Shown: in pieces, positions 36,955-49,700 of the stretch
Layout: each line of letters begins with the position of its first letter
Numbering within the stretch: the first letter of the stretch is position 1
Assembly: GCA_964057225.1 (NCBI GenBank)
Contig: OZ059896.1
Location: 14,058,501 to 14,122,500 of the forward strand
Source: Auanema rhodensis
Taxonomy: Eukaryota > Nematoda > Chromadorea > Rhabditida > Rhabditidae
Length of the DNA: 64,000 bases
Direction of reading: 5' to 3'
The notes under the pieces: model-generated
The model's input: only the letters and a program-made list of their open reading frames with translations
The model's database searches: none
Told to the model about the DNA's origin: nothing
Translations under genes and position numbers: made by a program

Positions 36955-37795
36955 TCAATTTTTGTTTTCCTTTGCTGTTGTCCGAAAACGTTTCCAAGTT
37001 TGTTGATATTGCTCATATCGTCGTCTGGCTTCTTCACTCCACTTACTATGTAAACCAAGTTTTGAACTTTTTTCTGAAATATTAGAATTGAAATTTCCCA
37101 AAATTGTTAAATTAAATCATTACGATATGATATGTCATTGGGTACTATTATGATGCTATTCAAGGAATTTCTAAGCTCTAGAATATTCTGAAACAATATT
37201 CAAAGGAAAAGCTTTGATAGAAGAACTGACTGGTCGTTCAACAACATCTATTGGAGATTCTTCAAATACTTTCAGATAGTAATGCGATGGCTCTGTAGGA
37301 GTTGGTACACATGGTGCATAACTTGATATTTCAAGATTTGGATAAAAAGAATGAGATGAAGGCAAGTGTATGAGACATTCTTCTGAATATCCTGAAAGTA
37401 GCAGCAGAAAACTTTAGAATCTGGCGTGAAGGGTTGGAGTTAGACATGTGTTAGTTGATACAAGTGGAGAGTATGATGTGAGATTATGTTTAGCCACGAA
37501 TATGGAGTATTCTGGAAATAGAATTTGCCAATATCTCATATTAATCTACAACTATAATTTAAAAATAAATTTATTAAAATATTCATAAAAAAAACTAAAA
37601 ATATATTAATTTGGGAAGGGAAAGGGAGAGAGTTTTTATAAGGTATAGTTTGAGTGAAAAATAAGGAGGTAAAATAAGCTAAATATTATAAAAAAAAGAA
37701 TATAAACACTATACAAACATTTAAAGCTAGAATGTAATATTTTTAGAAAATTATTAACTATATATATACATAGTTATATATAGATAGATAGATAG

Positions 37796-37858
<63 letters not shown>

Positions 37859-40800
37859 GGGAGAGAGAGATGATAATTAATATTCTTAACCCGTTTCATG
37901 CTTTTATAGATTTGTTTTTTAAAATTTGCCTCGAAGAACTTCAAAACATTCACAACACACGTGTTTCAAGCTGAGCTATAAGATGGAGAGAAAAGAAAAA
38001 ATTTAAAAGGATAAAAAGAAATAGAAAAAAGGTAGAAGAACACAGAATAAAAAAAAGGAATGAAAATATAAGAAATATTCTTACATAGATTCCCTGAAAA
38101 AAAAAGATATTTATGGAAAAAAATTAAATATTAGGGGTTCAAAGAGAGTACAAATGATGCTGATATTTAGAGAAACTTAAGCTGGAAAGTAAAAAAGTAA
38201 CAAAGAGTAAGATTATTATGAAAGCCTAGGGAAAAGTGGATTGAGTAGACTAGGTTTATATATCCGTTAATGGAAGGCACTTTGTTATCAGATAATGCTG
38301 ATGTCTGTAGAATAAGTTGATGACATCGAAATATGGCTTAAAGGTAGATGATGAGAATTCAGAATCGTTGACGTTATTCAAGAGAAATCAGGAGAAGGAT
38401 GTGAAATTGATACAGATACATATGTATATAGTAAATTGAATCTATTAGTATACTATGACATAAATAGGAAAATAAACAAAAAAAACTTTAAATAACAGAA
38501 AAAAAACAAAACAAAAAGGTCTACAAGTAGGGTAATAAAAGATAGGAAAATCTAAAATTCAGAATAATAATTACGGTTACTACGGAGTGTGACGAGATCA
38601 TCATCATCAACATAGTGCATTGATCCACTTTCGATTGCTTTCCAATAATTTGAGTTCATCCAATCACGATTTTGCTGAAAACAAACAAAAATTAATTTGT
38701 TGTAAAAGAAGTTTCGAAAAGCTGAAAAATTAAAAAAAATAGATAAATAATAGTTTGTATATATTCTAAAATAGATAGTAGCCTAATAAAATTAGTAAAA
38801 ATTAACAACTAATAGATACTTGCATAGTAGAAATTAAAAAAAAAGCTAATAAAGACTAAAAACTAAATAAATAAATAGTTAAAAGAATAAAAATTTATGA
38901 AAGATTATGCAGAAGCTAAAGTTCTTCAGATTTTGTTGTTACTATGCAACTTACGTCGTGACATGGTTTAGGTATAATAGGCTCATCCTAAAATTTTTTG
39001 TTTTGTTTTTAGTCGTCAATGACGAATATTATCGATTAAAAAATATTTGTAAATATACATATGGTTAAGTTGTTAGCATATCAAACTTTTTTTGATGAAA
39101 TAATGTTTAAGTTGATCATGAACTAACCCTCAATGTAGCTAATTCTCCTTGCTCCACTTTCATAGCATCATCCACAAACTTATCAATGTTCAATTTTTCT
39201 AATTCATCTACAGGGACATTAAACTGATCTCCAAGATTTTTCACTAATGCTTTCATTGAAATTCGAAAATAAAAAAAATTAAAAGAGGCTTATATTGTTA
39301 TAAAACTTACTTTTTTCCTCCAAACCATACTTGGATGTTAGCAACATTATCAACTTTTCGTCCGAAATAGTGCAGTTTCTTCAAAGCATCAGCAGCAATT
39401 TCAATAGCAATTGTTGTCAAAGCTAAGCCAATAGCACAATATATGAGAGTAATTGCCTAAAAGAAATAGATAACAAGTTAATATTCTTAAAATCTGATAT
39501 TCTTACCAAGTATGTCTCACTTTGAGGTACTAAATCACCTAATCCAATAGTTGTTAATGTCACAAAATTGAAATAGATTGCCTGAAAGGACAAAATAAAC
39601 ATCATCAACTAATTGTTTTATGTTCTTAGATTAATAGCTTCTATGTATAAAATTTTCTTAAAATGATGAATCAGATCGAATGGGGAGATTTTTAAATTTC
39701 AAATTGCACCCTTAGGGCACATTTCGGGTCATTCCATTTGCTATAGAAGGTCATTCTATCTGCACTAACCTCGAAAAAGTCCATATTTGGCTCATAAGCT
39801 GCTATAACAATAGACCCAACAACGATATAAATTACAAAAGATAAGAATAAGATTAAGCCGTCAGTTGTTGCGTCTTCGGGCTCATCTGGTGGCTCAGCTT
39901 CACCATCCTCAGAATCATCATCCAAAATCTAAAAAATAATTAGGTGATATACATATAAGAATACATGCTGAACCTTATTGGGCTGCTTTGATTCCTTTTC
40001 CATCAGTCTCTGTTTTTCTTTTGAGGTATAGTTACGACGTTGACAACATCGACGACCAAATTTTCTTAAATATTTCAAAATTCCATTTATAAGTCGATAT
40101 ATTCTTATTAATTTACCTAATACAATTCACAAATGGTTTAGTCCATGTTTTCAAAACTGTAGCCAGGAATTTACCCAAATTTGCAAGAGCTAACATAGTG
40201 AATGGCACACCAATTAAGCCATATAGAATAACGAAAAGCCGACCATGAAAGCTCCTTGGAGCCACATTACCATACCCTATAATATATAAAAATAATTTAA
40301 AATAGAAGTAGAAGTAGAATAGAAACTAAGATATGAACACACATATTTCCCAAAAATCTATGATTTACATCAGATTTTGAACTTTCAATACAAGTTTCAA
40401 TAGGAATGCTAAATCTTACCGATGGTTGTAATAACGGTGAAACAAAATAATACAGAATCCATAATGGACCAATATTCATATTCTCCTTCTATTATTTGCA
40501 AAGGTTGTTCTTGCTCTGCTTTTTCTTCAATTTTCAATGGTTCTAAACATAAATTTTTAATTAATTTAAAGTTTTTGAATAATAAAAATACCATTTTTGC
40601 GTTGTTTAATCTTTTCAAAAATACGTTTAATATCATGTTCATAACAATCATCTATAATTTCCAGATATGATCCATCTTCAATCTTTAAATAATTTATATA
40701 TTTATGTCATATATAGTATATATACTTACATCTGAACAGTTATTAATTCGATTTATTTTTTCTATAGCATTTATAATACATTTTCTTGTTCGATTTACTA

Positions 40801-43800
40801 AAATATATTATTTCATTTTACTTTCTCTTTCAAGAAAAAATTTTGTATAACCTGAGAAACGGCGAATTTCATGTGCAGTTGGATGATCTCGCTTCAGTCG
40901 AGCTAATGGTGCAGGCTGAAATTTTTAAAAATTTAAAATCTAATTCATATAACAACATAGTTATAATTAATTTTAATAATTCTCCAAATTCTATTTATTT
41001 GAATTAATCAATAAGTTTCCACGTCACTTTTTATTTTAATAACGTGAAACGTGTTTTCACGTTTTAAAGTGAGAAAGTGAATACGAATATTCATTTTTGC
41101 TTTGATGCATTGTACAAAGACGGTTGCATTCATGATTGTGAGTTTAAAATTATAATATTTTTTTTATAATTATAGTATTGATAATGGTTATTTTCATAAA
41201 AATCATTTGATGTTAGGGAGAGATAGAAGGAGAAAGGGAATTTGTTATTGAAAACGGCTCGTTAACCAAAGTTATTTCGAAAAATTAGCATATTTGCAGG
41301 TTTTTAATAGTTGAATACAAATAGTAATGATAATTATAAGAAATATAATTATGATTATTATTTACATTCATGACTATTTGTTATGAAAAGATAAATTGTT
41401 ATAGTTTTTTTGAAAAATAGTCACGAATTGATGAAGGTGGTTATAGCTTCGATGTTAGTTGATGATATAAAAGATAATACCTCTTGCTTAAACAAATTAA
41501 TAGCCGTTAAAGCATGCAGTAACATTTGATTGTAAATATTGATAAATTGCCCTTTTTTGTAAATTATCTTTACAATCAATCAAGTACTTGTATATCTATG
41601 TAGTAATCGTTTGTTTATATACTATATGTATATATCTCATGTGATATGCTCTATAAAATTGCCAAAAGGGATTATTGGAGGGCGTAAGACCTATTTCAAT
41701 GCTATATTCCCAGGAGGTGCAACCAGATTCATGCAGAAGAAATGCAAAGAGATGAATAAAGTAAACATTATGTGACCAGATCTTGACCTCTACTACAAAA
41801 ATGAATTTTTACTTGTTTCATGCAGTTATTTCTTCAAATTCCCTTTTTCAGTTTGTTTAGACGTTTCAAAATGCTTGTTAAGTTCGTCAGACTACAAGTT
41901 CACATGATAACAAGGGCGACAATGCGGATTTCCGTAATTTGTCTGCTCTGCTCAACTTTGAGTAATTCCTCATGATAATCAACTTGTGATCGTTCCTTAA
42001 GGGTCATTCACTTCCTTATTTAGTATTCGTTAGTGAAAAATGTTCAAAAGAAATAAAACGATAATCAGTAGGAATGAGAGAGAGAGAGAATGAAAGGGAT
42101 GGGTAGGCGGAGGAGGTAGTAGTATGAGTGAAAAGTGGGATTGATGAGGAATAAAGATCTTTTCAAAGACTAAGGGCACAGACAAGAGTGAGAAATATGG
42201 AAAATAGATGAAAAAGGATAAAAAAAGAAGACGGTTGATTGAAAGAAGAAATCAAATGTAGATGAAACGAAGAAGACGGTGCTTATCCGTCGGCTTGTCT
42301 GTCATTCGTCATTCGCAATTTGCCTACTGCACAATCTCAAAGTACATTTATTCTGATTTTCCTGAATTCTCAGATAATGTTATAGCTCGTTTTGAGGGAA
42401 TTAAGAGGAAAAAACGGAAAAATGCTTGAGCTGCTCTTTGATGCTTTAGATTTTTGATGATCCATCTTAAGCTTGAGAATACTTCTGAACTTTTTCTAAA
42501 CCAAAAAATGAAAGGAAAAATGGGGAAAGATAAATGAAACTAAAATATCTTATTATTATATATAACTATAATATTATTATCAAAAGAATTCATAGAAATA
42601 ACATAGATTTCCGAACATTTGAAACATATGCTATTCCCTGAGGAGCAATTTCATTTTATTGTCAAATATTGTTTCGAACTTTAGTTGCCGAACACGAACG
42701 TGGACCTCCGGAATATAACAATACATTGGTGTACCTTCAGTATTCAATCGTTTCCCCTACTCCACATCTTTTACAAGTTTATGAGCATTTGTATTCATTG
42801 TGTAAACCTAAAACATGTATTACCTGAGTTTTCGGAGAAGCTTCTATATGTCTAATAGCAAAAGCTCCAAGCACCACGTAGACAGCTACAGCAACTACCA
42901 TAGCCAAATGAAGAGCATAAGGCGCTAGCTAAAAATAGACAAATTTTCTCATGTCATTGAGATATGATGATGATGCTCTATATTATCTTCTATTTTTACA
43001 ATATTTCCCTCTATTTTCGTTCGGAAAAAATAAATTTTATCAAAAAAAAGTTGACGTCCGGCAGTGCTTTGGCTCATATTGATGTTAGAAAAGTTAGTTT
43101 TTTCCAGCTAATGAGAATGGATAAGCTTCAACCACATATCCCAAAGGATATAAATGCTATTTTTCGTCTTGTTCTTTATCACTTGATTCATGAAAGAAGA
43201 AAAACGTTTTGGCAACATAAAGCCATAGTTAAAGTCTTTTATATTTACTTGTTATTTAGAATTCAAAATAAGGAGAATAAAAAACAAATCAAAGTTACAA
43301 CAAGCTGCTTCAGCACATTCTCCTAATTGATGTCAACGATATTTCGACACAAAAAAAAACAGCTGACTTTGTTTTGTGTTCATTAAATGTAATAGGATAA
43401 TAAAAAGGAAATTGAGCAAAAAATGTTACAAAACTTTCTTTTTCTATGTCTTTCTCTCTTTCTCTCTTCCTCTCTTTCTCTTATGAAGGATGATAGTTTT
43501 CACTCAAATTTTAAGAGTAATAGCTTAAACAAGAAAATAAGCTTTAGCTATTAGTACTTAGTACTTAAACGAACAAATGTTTGATGTTATATATTTGTGT
43601 GGGTGACTAAAGATCGTAATCTATGTGTTTCCTTTTCATTTAAAACCTATTCTTTTTTTTTAATTTCTATAAAAATAGAATAAAAAAAAGATTTCATGAA
43701 GTATGATATAACATAAAAATGCTTAAATAGTTGCAGGATTTACTGAAATATCTCCAATTTCTTAAAATATAAATGATGAATTAATAGAAGAATAAGCTTT

Positions 43801-45111
43801 TCAGTCAACTTATTAACTAGATGAATCCTAAAACCAACAAAGTTGGTGGTTGAAAATGAATAAGGAATAGCTTTTATCTATCTAGTCTGGGTTACATGTC
43901 CCGTATGACTTATAAGATGAATTTGCCTCCCAAGAAAGATTTTTTAAATGAAATCATTCGCTGTTTTTTGGACATTCATCCATATACTGGACGTTCAGAA
44001 AAGTATAAAAGGATTGAAGCGGAAGAAAAAAAGAACGAAAGAAAGATAAATTGATATATTAGTATTTTAGGTGTATACGTCATGCATACGTCTTACTATA
44101 GTTAGATAACTTTAAATTCATTGTTCAATCACACTTATTTTCATCCTTAATTCTTCTTCTTCTTCATTCTCTATAGGAAAATTTCAGTTTAGAGGAATTT
44201 ACAGATATCAGGATACTCAAATCCCATACAACTCTCAGCGTTCCCCTTGAGACCATTTGATGACTCCCCGAGATGCGAAAAGGAAATATGTGTTCGGTCA
44301 ATTGGAATCCGGTCACTTTATGGCATTAGAACGTAGAACTAAAATTTGCCCTTCGAATAAAATTTGAAAACTGTATAGAAGACATATGATATCTCATCTA
44401 TTCCCTTGTTTTTCATTTAAGTTTTGTAGAATTGTAGAATAGAAGAAAATGTATCTAACTTTCTGAGACGATGTTATGTGTGAAGCAGGAGAAGTATAGA
44501 ACTGACTGACGGCACAAAGGAAATGAATAGTGCGAATACTTTTGCCTTTTACTTCTTCTTCTAGATAAACTATCACTTAACTATTCTGAGCCGGAAAATA
44601 GAAAAAGAGAAATAGAATAAGAAGGGATTGTGTCTTTTGGGAAAAACAGCAGAAACGTGTTGAAACAACGTTTAATCATTCCAATAGATTTGTTTCCTTT
44701 TCTTATTTTCATTGGTGAATGAGATAACAGTTACTATGTCTCTACTTTCTTTCTCTCACGGGAGTAATTTCGATGGCGAAGACAAGCAAAAAATCCGTTG
44801 TTTACAGAATCTCCGAGAAACTAAGGAAATCATTCTCTAGATGTTCATTTCTCTCTTTAAAATGTGAAAGTTTGCTAAGGTTACGCTGATATGATGGTGA
44901 ATTTGAAAACAATTTACAAGAAGAAGATGAATGTGAAGATAATGTTTTCAAATAAACCAAACTTAGTAGATTAAACTAAGTTTTCATAAAATTCAAAAAT
45001 TTAATTTGGACAATTTCATTCAGAAAAAAAACATTGAAGAATGCTATTTACCTGAGCTAAGTCAATTTTTTTCTTTTTAAGAGCGAGGGATTGACGAGCA
45101 TGGAAAACCAT
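36955..45111 (-). CDS. twk: TWK two-pore-domain potassium channel
   Basis: Seventeen exons: 45052-45111, 42824-42928, 40852-40915, 40730-40797, 40592-40682, 40420-40542, 40117-40276, 39974-40064, 39770-39928, 39507-39581, 39311-39456, 39128-39249, 38955-38987, 38581-38674, 37231-37391, 37124-37187 and 36955-37073, about 577 residues. TWK channels set resting potential as background K+ leaks. Seen: TM1 (LAPYALHLAMVVAVAVYVVLG), pore 1 (TTIGYGN), acidic cytoplasmic loop, TM3, pore 2 (TTIGLGD), TM4, and the nematode TWK tail (HYFGRKVDNVANIQVWFGGK, LDKFVD-like block, WSEEARRRYEQY). Introns 1 and 2 are about 2 kb. The exon 11/12 junction (39250-39310) is one base out of phase with canonical splice sites, so the intact protein depends on an undetected indel or unusual splicing. 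Exon 14 end and exon 15 start are least certain. Confidence 0.85.
37785..37870. repeat. Compound GATA/GA microsatellite
   Basis: TAGATAGA-type units pass into a pure GA run and then GGGA variants, about 85 bp, inside TWK intron 14. Confidence 0.9.
40916..42823 (-). other. Large TWK intron 2
   Basis: A 1.9-kb intron. It contains a strong palindrome at 41041-41063 (see findings) and an AT-rich remainder. Short frames at 40422-40670 and 40786-41007 on plus are antisense to exons or meaningless. Confidence 0.6.
41041..41063. repeat. Inverted repeat / hairpin
   Basis: Perfect 9-bp arms AACGTGAAA and TTTCACGTT are separated by 5 bp (CGTGT). An imperfect outer pair CACTTT...AAAGTG extends the dyad to about 50 bp. 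It could be a short hairpin or a palindromic factor site. Confidence 0.7.
42929..45051 (-). other. Large TWK intron 1
   Basis: A 2.1-kb intron between the first exon at 45052-45111 and the TM1 exon. Apart from the nested frame at 42964-43326 no coding signal is seen. A TC-rich patch occurs at 43438-43483. Confidence 0.55.
42964..43326 (+). other. Unassigned open frame nested in TWK intron 1
   Basis: A 120-codon frame on the strand opposite to TWK. The central 60 residues (SALAHIDVRKVSFFQLMR through NAIFRLVLYHLIHERRKTFW) have balanced, coding-like composition unlike the flanks. The ends are AT-driven, suggesting an exon or a relic rather than a full gene. No family is recognised, and no partner exons with matching splice signals were found. 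Confidence 0.25.
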
Positions 45112-45655
45112 TTAGATTTCGATGATGCTCCAGATTTAGACACAGAAGACTCCAACGAAATTTTGAATTTGGTCGAATAGGGAATAAACAGACTTTTCTG
45201 AGTAATTGGTTAGAATCAGAGATAGATTTTTACTGATGATTATGGATGATTTTTGGAGAAAAGAGTCAAAGTCGAAAAAGTTTATAAAGTCTAAGACTAT
45301 ATTGAGATATTGAAGGAAGTATCGAAAGACAGCATCTCCTGGACAAATTTGCTCCGCCCCAAAAGGACTTCTCCGTTCTGCGCTATTTCTTTCTCTTTCT
45401 CTCTCTATCTCTTATGTGATCCTATATAGAAAGTGTATAAGAAATAAGAAGAATAAGGAGATAGATAAGAGAGAACAAAGAGAAAGAGTTAGAGGCGCGG
45501 GTGGGTTATGCAAAAGAGATGGAAAAAGGATGAAGAGATGAGAAGCTAGAGTTAGTTTCAAGAGATATAACAGACATGAAGAAAACTTTGCCAAACATCT
45601 TTGCTCTTCCAGGACTCTATGATGCTCCATGTGCACAAAGAGAGATAGAGAGATA

Positions 45656-45687
<32 letters not shown>

Positions 45688-46319
45688 AAGAGAAAGAGAC
45701 CGAAAATGAGATATGAAGAGAAAGGTCAAATGCAAGAAATGGAAAGAAGGAAGAAAGAGTTCTTGAAATTGAAATAGCTTCAAGTTAAAAAGAAAAAAGT
45801 TTTAAATTAGTAAAAATACTGTTCGTCAGTAAACGAGTTCTCTACTAACAGGCGAGAGCTTATACTTTTTGCAAAAAGTGGATGACCTTTTTTTTTTCGA
45901 AAATGATATTGTGTTTTTTCTTTCAAAAAAAAAGTAAATTGTATAAAAAGGATTATAACAAACATTTCAGGTGCAATAAGATATTCAATGTTCTCAATTT
46001 AAGTTGAGATGCTTGTTGAGAGCATTGAGCTTTGAAGCTCAAGCTTAAGTTAATAGAAGTACTATTAGATTTTGGAAAAACATACTGTCTCTTTCATATG
46101 ATATGTTCTCATGTTTCAAGAGAATAATATTTGAAATATGAAATCCATTAGTATATATAGTCACGAATTTCTCATAATTGTATGAAAAAAATTTTTTGTT
46201 CCGAAAAAGGTCAATTGATATTCTCGTTTTTGAGGAAAAAAATTGATGCTCACGTGCATTCATTAGAAAAGGGAAAACACAAAAAAAGACAATTTTATAT
46301 ATAAAGCATAGTGTTTTAC

Positions 46320-46352
46320 CTTATAAAGCTTAGGATGCTTTGATACAAACAT
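46320..46352 (-). CDS. twk: Alternative first coding exon of TWK (b)
   Basis: ATG at 46352 encodes MFVSKHPKLYK and ends at a GTAAAA donor in phase 0, the phase accepted by the TM1 exon at 42928. An AG acceptor (TTTTCAG) lies one base before the ATG, so it may also be an internal or trans-spliced first exon. The lysine-rich short N-terminus before TM1 is typical of TWK isoforms. Confidence 0.5.
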
Positions 46353-46742
46353 GCTGAAAACACAGAAACAAAAGTGCCTTTTGCTGATGAGAATGGTGAA
46401 TTGATGGAGAGGAAAGAGAGGAAATCAAATGAAAAAACCATCAAAATAATTATTTTCATATTGAATTGAGTTAAGAAGAATAGCGAAATATATTTAAGTA
46501 ATAAAGAAAACTTTCTCATTTTCTCCAATTAAGTTGTACATTATGCTGTTTTATCTATTCAAAATATAACTACATGTCAAAAAAAATTAATAAGCTTTGG
46601 TCAACGAACTTTTTATTTTTCAAAAGGAATAATAACTTATTATTTCTTTTTTAAACTCAGAAATATGCTTTTTCAAAATTCAAATGATGTAATAGGATTG
46701 ATTTGACACAATTCTCAAATCAAAAATACATGAATGACTAAC

Positions 46743-46772
46743 CTCTTTAAGCTTTTTGGACATCTTATACAT
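46743..46772 (-). CDS. twk: Alternative first coding exon of TWK (c)
   Basis: ATG at 46772 encodes MYKMSKKLKE and ends at a GTTAGT donor in phase 0, compatible with the TM1 exon at 42928. A second ATG at 46763 would give MSKKLKE. It is basic and short like the other two candidate N-termini. Confidence 0.5.
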
Positions 46773-49700
46773 CCTTTGTGTGTATGATCTTCAATTTGAA
46801 ATTGATTCTCCTTCTTTCTCTTCTTCTTTTCCTTATTGTCGTACTTGATTAAGAATGAAAAGACAGGACTATATATGTCAGAATCTACAATAACTGAATG
46901 ATAAATGAGATGTAAAAGATAAAAAGAAAATAAATATATAAAAAATATTAATTATTGATAATCCTTTTACACACATCATGCTTTATGTCTAAATTTTCGT
47001 TTTGAAATGTTGTTGAAAAGGAAGACAAACTCGAGAAAAAGGTAAAACGTGAGAGAACTTTACTTTAAACTTAAGAAATAAAGAAATTTTGAAATCAGCT
47101 AATGAATTGAAAACTTTGAAACTCTAAAAACAAATAAAAAATTATTTATTTTCATCGTCTTGTTATGGAAAGTTGTGAAAATTTTAAAAAGTTCTCAATT
47201 CAAAAGAAGACGTTTAAAATCAAAAAATATATATAATAAATATAAATAAAAAGAATATAAAATACTTATTTCAAAAATAATAAAATTTTATATAAAAAAA
47301 TGAAAATATTTTGAATCAAAGTGATCAGAATTAACATTTTTTTTACAAAAAGGGTAGCAAAATAAGGAAAAAGGGGAAAAATGACATGTACATGTATATG
47401 CAGATGAATGAGTCCTATAAGAGATCAAACGCTAAATGAGCTTTTTTAAAGAAAATGTTAGAGGCAATACTAAAATTCATTTCACACTTAGATTTATCTA
47501 GATGTATCTATGAATCTGTAGGAGTATAAGCATCTGCATATATGGGTACTTTCTGTTTCGACTATTAAACACAAAAAGCCATAAGAAGGAAATAGAAAGC
47601 TAAGGAAAAGAAAGAAAGAGAGAAAAAAATAAAAAGGGTACATAGAGAGGGTAGAGAAGGTAAGATAGAAGGTAAGAAAAGGGGATTGCTCTTTCTACAG
47701 TTAGAGACATGAAAAGCAGCTTGGCATAAAATAACAACAAGTAAAGATAAAAGAACAACTATTCAAACTAAATAGAACGAAGATTTAAAAATAGTTATAA
47801 CTTGAAGACAAAATAATGAATACAACAGAAAAACAATGATTGAAATTTGGTACTGCTTTTGGATAAACTGATCTGAACAAGGGCGAACGAAAATGAAAGA
47901 AAGAGCATTACATGAGAAATTGTTATTGGAGGATGATTGACTTGAAGATGATGAAAGCAATGCTGCTTCAACTAATGATGTTGAGAATGATGATGATGTT
48001 GAGGTATATGATGAAGATGATGATGAAGATGATTTGAATGAGAAAGACAAGGCAAAAACCACAGAAATATATAATAGTTCTTTGATTTCTGGTGAATGTA
48101 TGAGATTTCAACATTTTAATGAACATAGGACAAGCTCATTTATCATTATGTTAACAACTGAGATATTAAAAAGATATGTGGAAGAGATATAGATATAGCT
48201 AATGATAACGAGATCAAGAAGTAGAGATCAGAACGAAAAGAGAGTAGTAAGAGATATAGAGAAAACGAAAGAAGTGTCTATGGGAATGGGGAAGTTAAAG
48301 TATGAAATTGCACAGTGCTCACAACCATTCAGTTCAAACGATCAAAATGAAAATGAAAATGAAAGTTGAGCTATTTGACGTGACGTGTGTTTTGACTTTC
48401 CACGTGTTCACGTGAATATTGCATTATGGAGTGAAAAGGTTAACAATAGAATATTCTAATGAAAATTTCAACAACATGACTATAAGGAAAAAATATGAAT
48501 ATAACAGAAGATGAATATAAGGTGGGAGGAGCTGATGAATAAAGAAGGAGGGGGGCAGAAAGATATCTTTAAGAAAAAGCTCAGTATAAGATTAGAAAGA
48601 TTTTTATGAGAGGACATATGTATGTATATGTTGTCTGTGTCTGATGTGCAAATGTGAAGAAAAGCTTGTGTCATTCACATAAATTAATCACAAATCACAT
48701 CGATCATGATTGAGATCACAGAAAATAAACTATTTGGTAACGATAATCAAACATCAAATTGTATTATTTGCTTCTTAAGTTTGGTATAGTTTAAGCAGAA
48801 ATTGTTTGAATGTCTAATAAAACAAAAAAAAAACTAAGAGAAAAGTTGGTTGCTGATGTTTTTGCTTATTTCCTAATTTAGATAAACATAAAAAAAGTGT
48901 TCTATATACGGAGAGAGAGAGAGAAGAGGGGACAGAAGGAAAGACGACAAACTACAAAGACAAATCAAAAAGATTTTAAATTGTAATGAGGGTGATTACA
49001 AGGTAAAAAAGTAGAAAGAGAGGGTTCACATACGTTTATATGAAAAATCTGACATGAATTGAACTTCGTTTGAATTTTTGAAGATGTCACCCCTTTTCAT
49101 AACCACAATTTTCATAAAGAAAACAATTTTTTTTTTTAAATTTGCAAACAAAAATGAGTTTTACAAGGACCATACTTAGCAAATACGAAAACTCTCTTAC
49201 CAATGTCTGGAAGAATCAATGAATGACAAAACTACACTCATATTGTTCTGATCTTCCTCGTTTTTGAGACATTTTTAGCACTTAAAGCATAATATATGAG
49301 TTGAAATCTATCAAACAACTGGACACTTGTTCTTCGAAAACCTTTTTCTCTCAAGAATTATCATATTACATAGATTGTGCTGAAATTTCTTTAATACATC
49401 AGAAAAAAGACCAAAGGAGTGATTAATCAGCTTCACTTTGCGGCTAGTTTACAGCCTTCGTTGTATAAACAACATACCTTCTGGATAACATCTGGTGGCG
49501 GAGCTACTCACTCTAGTTTTCACCCGCATTTTCTGCACTCTCAGCAGCCAAAATTATTAAGGATTTATATGAAAAATTGAAAGAGGTTTTGTTTAGGAAA
49601 AGAAGAAAAATGAAGCACAATGAGAGAATGAGGTATCTGATATACGTAAATACTGAAAATTGCTTTAATGAAAAATAAAGTAATTCAGATAATTTATTGA

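Noticed and set aside
37430..37513. Possible extra TWK exon after TTTCCAG at 37512
   Set aside because: Including it breaks the phase into the well-supported exon at 37391; skipping it keeps the frame.
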